Below, piece after piece: positions 35,328-40,680 of a stretch of 40,680 nucleotides of DNA. The position numbers and the translations under genes are program-made. A model generated the notes under the pieces. That model had not been told where the DNA came from, did not search any database, and worked only from the letters and a program-made list of their open reading frames with translations. Numbering within the stretch: position 1 is the first letter of the stretch; every line of letters begins with the position of its first letter. The DNA comes from JAYZAP01 sp964645285 (lineage in GTDB: Bacteria; Pseudomonadota; Alphaproteobacteria; JAAXGF01), in NCBI GenBank assembly GCA_964645285.1, contig CAZYDR010000019.1, forward strand, positions 1-40,680. Reading direction: 5' to 3'.

Positions 35328-36842
35328 ATGGCCGTGACCGCGCCGACGCCCGAACAGTTTCTCGCCCTGGCCGACGAGATCGGCCTCGACCTCACCGAGC
35401 GGGACGCCAAAACCTTCGCCCAGCTCGTGCTGCCGACCATCAACGACTACAACGTGGTCGACGCCATGGCCGACGAACTGCCTCGGGTCAAATATCCCCG
35501 GACACCGGGCTACCGGCCCATGGGCGATGAAAACCCCAATAACGCCTGGTACTACAAAAGCTCCGTCAAGGGCGCCTCGCGAGGCAAGCTCAAGGGCAAA
35601 ACCGTGGTTCTCAAGGACAACATCATGCTGGCCGGCGTTCCGATGATGAACGGCAGCGCAACCATGGAGGGTTATATTCCCGAAATCGACGCCACCGTGG
35701 TGACGCGCATTCTAGACGCCGGCGGCGAAATCCTCGGCAAAGCGCACTGCGAGGCCTTTTGTTGCTCGGGCGGCAGTCATACCAACGTCACCGGCCCGGT
35801 GCACAATCCATGCCGCCGCGGTTATTCAGCCGGTGGTTCATCGTCGGGCAGCGCCGCCCTGGTGGCGGCCGGCGAGGTCGATATGGCGCTGGGCGGCGAT
35901 CAGGGCGGCTCGATCCGCATTCCCGCCGCGTTTTGCGGCCTGGTCGGGCTCAAGCCGACCCATGGCCTGGTGCCCTACACCGGTATCATGCCCATCGAGG
36001 TCACCATCGACCATACCGGACCAATGACCGCCACGGTCGATGACAACGCATTGATCCTCGAGGCCATCGCCGGCGCCGACGGCTACGATCCGCGCCAGTA
36101 CAGCGTCAAGACCAAGGCCTACACCAAGGTCCGAGATGACGGTGTCGCGGGTCTGAAAATCGGTGTCCTCCAGGAGGGGTTCGTGTTCGAAAACCTTGAG
36201 TCCGACGTCGCTGATTGCGTGCGCGAGACGGCGGTGCGGCTGCAGGACCTGGGCGCCGCCGTCGACGAAGTCTCCATCCCCATGCATCTGGTGGCCAACG
36301 CCATCGGCACACCCATCGGCATCGAGGGTATCGCCGGGACCATGATGTGGGGTGATGGCTACGGTCATGGCCGCAGTGATTTGTACGTGACGAGCCTGAT
36401 GGATCACCACCGGGGCTGGCGCCAGCGAGTCAACGAACTGGCTGACACGGTCAAAATCTACCTGTTGCTCGGCACCTATATTACCCAACAGCACGGATTT
36501 CGTTACTACGGCAAGGCAACCAATATCACGCGCCGGTTGACCGCCGCTTACGACGCGGTGCTCGCCGATTATGATCTGCTGCTCATGCCGACGTCGACAG
36601 TCAAGGCGACGCCCTTGCCTGAACGCATGGATGGTCTTGAGGAGAATTTCATCCGGGCGGTGCAGATGTTCGCCAACACCTCGCCCTTCGACATTACCCA
36701 CCATCCGGCCATGTCGCTGCCCTGCGGTCTGCGTGACGGACTGCCCGTGGGTGTCCAGCTGGTTGGCCGCCACTTCGACGAGCAGACGATTTATCGCGCC
36801 GCCTACGCCTTCGAACAGTCGGGCGACTGGCGCGAGATGTGA
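35328..36842 (+). CDS. Amidase of the nitrile-hydratase-associated (Rhodococcus-type) group
   Basis: This 504-residue amidase-signature enzyme has catalytic K96 (VVLKDN), S171 (SAGGSSSG) and S195 (DQGGSIRIP), plus D191. These numbers coincide with those reported for Rhodococcus nitrile-pathway amidases (K96, S171, D191, S195), and the N-terminal helical domain (about 1-85) also fits that group. Such enzymes hydrolyse aliphatic and aromatic amides to acid and ammonia. No nitrile hydratase genes lie nearby, so amides rather than nitriles may be the source. ATG 35328 follows GGAGG. A cupin gene follows 34 bases downstream. The second amidase upstream (32.2-33.6 kb) belongs to another subgroup. 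Confidence 0.9.
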   Translation: MAVTAPTPEQFLALADEIGLDLTERDAKTFAQLVLPTINDYNVVDAMADELPRVKYPRTPGYRPMGDENPNNAWYYKSSVKGASRGKLKGKTVVLKDNIMLAGVPMMNGSATMEGYIPEIDATVVTRILDAGGEILGKAHCEAFCCSGGSHTNVTGPVHNPCRRGYSAGGSSSGSAALVAAGEVDMALGGDQGGSIRIPAAFCGLVGLKPTHGLVPYTGIMPIEVTIDHTGPMTATVDDNALILEAIAGADGYDPRQYSVKTKAYTKVRDDGVAGLKIGVLQEGFVFENLESDVADCVRETAVRLQDLGAAVDEVSIPMHLVANAIGTPIGIEGIAGTMMWGDGYGHGRSDLYVTSLMDHHRGWRQRVNELADTVKIYLLLGTYITQQHGFRYYGKATNITRRLTAAYDAVLADYDLLLMPTSTVKATPLPERMDGLEENFIRAVQMFANTSPFDITHHPAMSLPCGLRDGLPVGVQLVGRHFDEQTIYRAAYAFEQSGDWREM

Positions 36843-36876
36843 GGCGTACAACCCATAAGAAAGGGAGCGAGGCGAC

Positions 36877-37242
36877 ATGAGTGAATCCGAGAGCGACCGA
36901 ATAATTGTCGATACGCGAAATACCGCTTATGAGACCTATGACCGCTACGGCATATCGGCGGAGACCATGACCTGGTTGCCGGTCCGGGTCGATGAGGCCA
37001 CCGGCAAGGGATGTTTCATGGTCCGGTTCGAGCCCGGCGGAACGTCGGTACCCCACATCCATACCGGCGGTGAGCATTTCCTGATGATCGAAGGTGAGCT
37101 AGTCGATGACGACGGCACGCTCTTCAAGGCCGGCGATTTTGTCAGCTTTGCGCCGGGCACCCGCCACTCGTCGCACTCGCCCAAGGGCTGCGTGGTGGCG
37201 GTCTTTCTGAGCGGTGAGAACCGCGTTATTGACGAGGCTTAG
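36877..37242 (+). CDS. Single-domain cupin protein (ChrR cupin-like)
   Basis: This 121-residue protein is a small beta-barrel with the cupin metal-binding motif GGTSVPHIHTGGEHFLMIEGEL (two histidines, one glutamate, one more histidine) and the second motif FAPGTRHSSHSPKGC. It resembles the cupin half of ChrR-type anti-sigma factors but lacks the N-terminal zinc anti-sigma domain. ATG 36877 has AGGGAG about 13 bases upstream. It follows amidase 2 on the same strand and overlaps the stop of the convergent FAD oxidase by four bases. It may be a metal-dependent enzyme or sensor related to amide metabolism; function unknown. Confidence 0.8.
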   Translation: MSESESDRIIVDTRNTAYETYDRYGISAETMTWLPVRVDEATGKGCFMVRFEPGGTSVPHIHTGGEHFLMIEGELVDDDGTLFKAGDFVSFAPGTRHSSHSPKGCVVAVFLSGENRVIDEA

Positions 37243-38690
37243 TTAGCGTCCATCACCTTGCCCGGATTCATTAATCCCTGGGGATCGAAGACGGTCTTGA
37301 TGCGGCGCATGAGGTCGCGTTCGAGGTCGCTCTTGTAGTGTTCGAACTCGCCGCGGCGGACGCGGCCGATACCGTGCTCGGCGCTGAAGCTGCCGCCCAT
37401 GCCCTGGGCGATATCGTGGACCAGACGGTAGAGGGCATCCGCGTTATTATTGAGAAATTCGTCCGGGTCAGCGCCGACCGGTTGCATGGCGCTGATGTGA
37501 ATATTGCCATCGCCCAGATGGCCGAAGGCCAGAGTCCGGACGCCGGGAAATTGAGATTCGACCGCTGCAATTGCCGCGTCAACGAAGTCGGCGACCTTCG
37601 ATAGCGGTACCGAAATGTCGTGATTGGTGCTGGCGCCTTCGTCCGGTTTGATCTGGGCAATACCTTCACGCAGACCCCATAGGGCTTTGGCCTGCTCGGT
37701 GTTGGCGGCGATGGTGGCGTCGAGTACCACACCGGCCTCGGCGGCGTCCCCCAGAATTTCCTCCATGGTTCCCTGAAGGTCGCTTCGCGGTGTTGTCGCC
37801 GTGAGTTCCAGCAACACATACCAGGGGTGTTCCTCGGCCAGAGGGTCGCGGCAGTCGGGGAGGTGACGCAGCACGATGTCGATGCAGATGCGGGGTAGGG
37901 TCTCGCAGCCGCTCAAGGTTTCGCCGGCGGCCGCGCGGGTGCGGGCAAACAGCGCCATGGCGCTTTGAACATCGGGCACCGCGGCGAAGGCGGTCAGGGT
38001 GTCGCGGGGCAGGGGAAACAGCTTCATCACCGCTGCGGTGATAATACCAAGCGTACCCTCGCCGCCGATGAACAGGTGTTTGAGGTCGTAGCCGGTGTTG
38101 TTCTTGCGCAGGCCCCGGAGGCTGTCCCACAGGCTGCCGTCGGGCAGCACCACTTCGAGGCCGAGCGCCAGATCGCGGGCGTTGCCGTAACGCAGCACGC
38201 CGGTGCCGCCGGCATTGGTCGACAGGTTGCCACCGATCATGCAACTGCCCTCGGCGGCCAGACTGAGGGGGAACAAGCGGTCGGCGTCGGCCGCGGCGGT
38301 CTGAATGTCGACCAGGACACAGCCAGCCTCGACAGTGATGGTCGAGTTGGCGGCGTCGATCTCGCGAATGGCGTTCATGCGGCTCAGGCTCAGAAGAATT
38401 TCGTTGCCCCGTTCGTTGGGGACGGAACCGCCGGTGAGGCCCGTATTGCCGCCCTGGGGCACGATGCCTATGTTGGCCTCGGTACAGATGCGCACTACGG
38501 ACTGGACCTCAGCCACACATTTGGGCCGCGCCACGAGGGCTGACGCCGCCGGGTAAAGCCCGCGCCGGTCGGTGAGGTAGGGCGCCATGTCATGGGCATC
38601 GTCGATCCAGCCGCCGGGACCGAGGGCTTCTTTAAGGCGGTCAATAACGCTGTCGGGGATCGTGGCGGCGATGGTTGGGGTGGTGTCCAT
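37239..38690 (-). CDS. FAD-binding oxidoreductase, GlcD/D-2-hydroxyacid dehydrogenase type
   Basis: This 483-residue flavoprotein is of the vanillyl-alcohol oxidase superfamily. The FAD-binding PCMH domain has GIVPQGGNTGLTGGS (75-89), IGGNLSTNAGGTGVLRYGN and GGEGTLGIITA. The C-terminal FAD-oxidase domain ends in FGHLGDGNIHIS and SAEHGIG. Related enzymes oxidise D-lactate, glycolate or D-2-hydroxyglutarate. As a stand-alone protein without GlcE/GlcF it is nearer to D-2-hydroxyglutarate or D-lactate dehydrogenases. The ATG at 38690 is four bases after the tsaC stop, so it is the last gene of the cysQ-tsaC operon. Substrate not certain. Confidence 0.9.
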   Translation of the reverse strand: MDTTPTIAATIPDSVIDRLKEALGPGGWIDDAHDMAPYLTDRRGLYPAASALVARPKCVAEVQSVVRICTEANIGIVPQGGNTGLTGGSVPNERGNEILLSLSRMNAIREIDAANSTITVEAGCVLVDIQTAAADADRLFPLSLAAEGSCMIGGNLSTNAGGTGVLRYGNARDLALGLEVVLPDGSLWDSLRGLRKNNTGYDLKHLFIGGEGTLGIITAAVMKLFPLPRDTLTAFAAVPDVQSAMALFARTRAAAGETLSGCETLPRICIDIVLRHLPDCRDPLAEEHPWYVLLELTATTPRSDLQGTMEEILGDAAEAGVVLDATIAANTEQAKALWGLREGIAQIKPDEGASTNHDISVPLSKVADFVDAAIAAVESQFPGVRTLAFGHLGDGNIHISAMQPVGADPDEFLNNNADALYRLVHDIAQGMGGSFSAEHGIGRVRRGEFEHYKSDLERDLMRRIKTVFDPQGLMNPGKVMDAN

Positions 38691-38694
38691 GGGT

Positions 38695-39675
38695 CTATCC
38701 GTGAGCTTGTATAGTTTGGTCGTGGGCTTGTTTTGGTTGGTCCGTATTCGCCGCGCCGCGCCGCAAACGGTCGTTGATCGCCAGGCCCGCGCCTTCGTCG
38801 GGAATGGTCATTACAGCGATAGCGGAAAATTCAGCACGATCCAAGGCGTGAAGCATAGCGTAGAGGTTGGCGGCGGCCTCGTCGAGATCGCCGGTCGGGC
38901 TCAGGTTGAGCGTTGCCTCAGGGCAAGACCCGAAGCCAAGCAGGGCTTCCCCGTCCCGCGCTTGATCGACGTTGAGGCGCAAGGGCAGAGTTGGGGCGTA
39001 GTGGCTGGCCATCATGCCGGGCGCGAGAAGAACGTCGCCCTCAGGGGCGGCGAGGGGACCGATCTCGGCCTCAATGGCGGACCGGGACAGACCGCCGGGC
39101 CGCAGCAGCTTGGCTTCACCGGCCAGGCCGATAACAGTCGACTCAAGCCCTACCGGGCAGGGGCCGCCATCGAGTATCAGGGCGACCCGATCGCCCAGAC
39201 CTTGGCTCACATGGCCGGCGGTCGTCGGGCTCAAGCGTCCTGACGGATTGGCGCTGGGCGCGGCGATGGGACGGCCGGCCTGACTCAGCAGGGCGCTGGC
39301 GACCGGATGATCGGGTACCCGCAGAGCCACGGTCGGGAGGCCGGCGCTGACTTGTGGAACCAGTCGTGAGTGTTCGCGGCGGGGCAGCACCAGGGTCAGG
39401 GGGCCGGGCCAGAACCGCCGGGCCAGACGCTCGGCCCGATCATCGAACAGAGCCTCGTCCCGCGCTACGTCAACGCCGGCTATGTGGGCGATCAATGGAT
39501 TGTCGGCCGGCCGACCCTTGGCCGCGAACAGCGCCTCTACGGCGGACTCGTTGGTGGCGTCGGCGCCCAGACCGTAGACCGTCTCGGTGGGGAAGGCGAC
39601 GAGTTGTCCGTCACACAGCAGCGCCGCGCCACGAGCAATGGCGTCGGGCGTGGCCTCTGTTATCGAACCGGACAT
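38695..39675 (-). CDS. tsaC: L-threonylcarbamoyladenylate synthase (Sua5 type)
   Basis: This 326-residue protein makes threonylcarbamoyl-AMP from threonine, bicarbonate and ATP, the first step of the t6A37 tRNA modification. The YrdC domain has FPTETVYGLG (28-37), KGRPADNPL (53-61), FWPGPLTLVL and APSANPSG. A C-terminal Sua5 domain (about 215-320, starting at SHYAPTLPL) makes it the long Sua5 form rather than the short TsaC. It lies six bases after cysQ and four before the FAD oxidase, so the three are co-transcribed. The C-terminal tail is rich in Q, A, D and H and is probably disordered. Confidence 0.93.
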   Translation of the reverse strand: MSGSITEATPDAIARGAALLCDGQLVAFPTETVYGLGADATNESAVEALFAAKGRPADNPLIAHIAGVDVARDEALFDDRAERLARRFWPGPLTLVLPRREHSRLVPQVSAGLPTVALRVPDHPVASALLSQAGRPIAAPSANPSGRLSPTTAGHVSQGLGDRVALILDGGPCPVGLESTVIGLAGEAKLLRPGGLSRSAIEAEIGPLAAPEGDVLLAPGMMASHYAPTLPLRLNVDQARDGEALLGFGSCPEATLNLSPTGDLDEAAANLYAMLHALDRAEFSAIAVMTIPDEGAGLAINDRLRRGAANTDQPKQAHDQTIQAHG

Positions 39676-39681
39676 GGTCCC

Positions 39682-40452
39682 TCAGTCTACCCCACGAACC
39701 ACGAAGTGAGGGTTCTCGAAACCGGGCTTGCCGTAATGCAGGGGTTTGCCGTCCAGGGTGCGGACGCTGCCGCCGGCGGCCAGCACCACCGCATGGCCGG
39801 CGGCGGTGTCCCACTCCATGGTCCGGCCGAGACGGGGATAGAGATCGGCGGCGCCGCTGGCGACCAGGCCGAACTTCAGGGAACTGCCGGCGGCGCGCTC
39901 GGCCTTCACCGTGTAGTCGGCGAGAAAATCGTCGGTTTTGGCGGAATAATGGGAGCGGCTGACCACGGCGACCACACCGTCGGGACCGGGACTGCGCACG
40001 GTTATCGGCCTCGCCGCACCGCCATTCTCGATGATGTGAGTAGTGCCGGCCTTGGTGAAATAGGTCACCGGTACGGCGGGGGCGTAAACCACGCCTTCCA
40101 CCGGTACGCCGTCGCGGATCAGGGCGATGTTGACCGTGAAATCGCCGTTGCGGCTGATGAATTCCTTGGTCCCGTCCAGGGGATCGACCAGCCAGAACGG
40201 CCCCTCGCCCACATCCGGTGTCTGGCCGGCGGCGGCGCGTTCTTCGGCGACGATGGGAATTTCCGGCGCCATGATCTCAAGGGCCTCGATGATAAGCCGC
40301 TCGGCGGCCTCATCAGCGTCGGTTACCGGCGAGGCGTCGGCTTTGGTCCGGGTGGTGATTCCGTCCTGATAAATGGCCATGATCACGTCGCCCGCGGCAT
40401 GGGCGATGCGGCACAGTTCGGCCGCCAGTTGGTCGCTGTTGGGCAGGGGCAT
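39682..40452 (-). CDS. cysQ: 3'(2'),5'-bisphosphate nucleotidase
   Basis: This 256-residue member of the inositol monophosphatase superfamily hydrolyses PAP, a by-product of sulfate assimilation, to AMP and phosphate. Metal-binding residues are E70 (IVAEE), and D90 and D93 with the LVDPLDGTKEF motif (88-98), plus the C-terminal WDTAAGHAVV. The TKEFI continuation of the DGT motif is typical of CysQ rather than inositol monophosphatase or SuhB. The ATG at 40452 is the first gene of the operon with tsaC and the FAD oxidase; a candidate promoter lies about 35 bases upstream. Confidence 0.92.
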   Translation of the reverse strand: MPLPNSDQLAAELCRIAHAAGDVIMAIYQDGITTRTKADASPVTDADEAAERLIIEALEIMAPEIPIVAEERAAAGQTPDVGEGPFWLVDPLDGTKEFISRNGDFTVNIALIRDGVPVEGVVYAPAVPVTYFTKAGTTHIIENGGAARPITVRSPGPDGVVAVVSRSHYSAKTDDFLADYTVKAERAAGSSLKFGLVASGAADLYPRLGRTMEWDTAAGHAVVLAAGGSVRTLDGKPLHYGKPGFENPHFVVRGVD

Positions 40453-40485
40453 TGCAATTCATCGTGGTTACGCTGTGGGGCGACC

Positions 40486-40514
40486 GTCATACCCCCGGCG
40501 TGGTGGGGGTGCAA
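40486..40514 (-). promoter_or_regulatory. Possible promoter for the cysQ-tsaC operon
   Basis: On the minus strand TTGCAC (40514-40509) and TATGAC (40491-40486) are 17 bases apart. The spacer holds a C-run and G-run that could pair. The match to consensus is only moderate. Confidence 0.35.
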
Positions 40515-40627
40515 GGTTTCACCGAAATCGCTGATCGGGTAAGCTGACGCATCTCTTTACCGGGGTTACTAAATTGGTAAATCGGCTGTTCGGATCGGCG
40601 TTTCGTCGGCTGGGCTGTTAGCGACAG

Positions 40628-40680
40628 TGACCTGCCCCCATTTTATGTACCAGTCGCTATGTTAGTCCTGGCACGGTGAA
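40628..40680 (+). mobile_element. Possible left end of an IS3-family-like insertion sequence, running off the window
   Basis: TGACCTGCCCCCATTTTATG and the bases after it resemble, from memory, IS3-group terminal sequences that begin TGA-C/T-CTGCCCCC with a transposase gene starting soon after. The window ends before any transposase could be seen, so this is only a suggestion. Confidence 0.3.

Noticed and set aside
35328..36842. GatA subunit of glutamyl-tRNA amidotransferase
   Set aside because: No gatB or gatC is adjacent, and the N-terminal helical domain plus K96/S171/D191/S195 numbering fits nitrile-pathway-type amidases instead.
1..40680. tRNA, rRNA, CRISPR array, toxin-antitoxin pair, phage or defence system
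   Set aside because: No cloverleaf-like segment, repeat-spacer series or recognisable defence, phage or toxin gene was found; nearly all sequence is explained by metabolic and transport genes.

Overview
This window is a GC-rich bacterial chromosome segment that looks alphaproteobacterial, most like a free-living marine or soil Rhodospirillales-type lineage. The placement is an inference. It rests on a TIGR02186 'Alph_Pro_TM' gene paired with a TauE/SafE permease, on cysS-cimA-trmJ synteny, on a glutathione reductase, and on many accessory catabolic enzymes. Genes are tightly packed and most starts have a recognisable Shine-Dalgarno sequence. I found no rRNA, tRNA or CRISPR, and no stretch longer than about 300 bases lacks a gene.

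Layout. 0.07-4.1 kb: class III aminotransferase, succinate-semialdehyde-type dehydrogenase and Rieske oxygenase, a catabolic cluster probably acting on an amine or betaine. 4.2-7.0 kb (minus): PYROXD2-like FAD oxidoreductase and a broken SelA-like PLP enzyme. 7.1-16.9 kb (plus): glutathione reductase, class II DAHP synthase with an internal stop, nicotinate phosphoribosyltransferase and NAD synthetase (NAD salvage), then cysS, cimA and trmJ. 16.9-20.3 kb (minus): broken secreted pentapeptide-repeat gene and a Na+/H+ antiporter with a cytosolic cyclic-nucleotide-binding domain. 20.4-23.7 kb: SDR oxidoreductase, TIGR02186 plus TSUP permease, and a second TSUP gene with an internal deletion. 23.7-25.2 kb (minus): MttB-family methyltransferase gene with an in-frame amber codon and a frameshift. 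25.4-30.3 kb (plus): a translationally coupled operon of M20 peptidase, MoxR ATPase, DUF58 and DUF4129 membrane protein. 30.4-37.2 kb: gamma-glutamyltransferase, two amidases, a MetE-like enzyme, a small hypothetical protein and a cupin, an amide/peptide-nitrogen region. 37.2-40.5 kb (minus): GlcD-like FAD oxidase, tsaC and cysQ as a tight operon.

The most unusual feature is the number of damaged genes among otherwise well-kept ones. Six genes carry about nine lesions: TAG, TGA and TAA stops, a homopolymer frameshift, and two internal deletions. All three stop codons occur and frameshifts are mixed in, so recoding does not explain the set. Either this genome is in early decay (population bottleneck or host restriction) or the assembly carries errors. 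Remapping reads would decide. Other points of interest are a perfect 27-bp hairpin between cimA and trmJ, an inverted repeat that places identical Shine-Dalgarno sequences on both strands between two divergent genes, a SOS1-like antiporter, and a REP-like hairpin between ggt and an amidase. I found no convincing new defence or mobile system.
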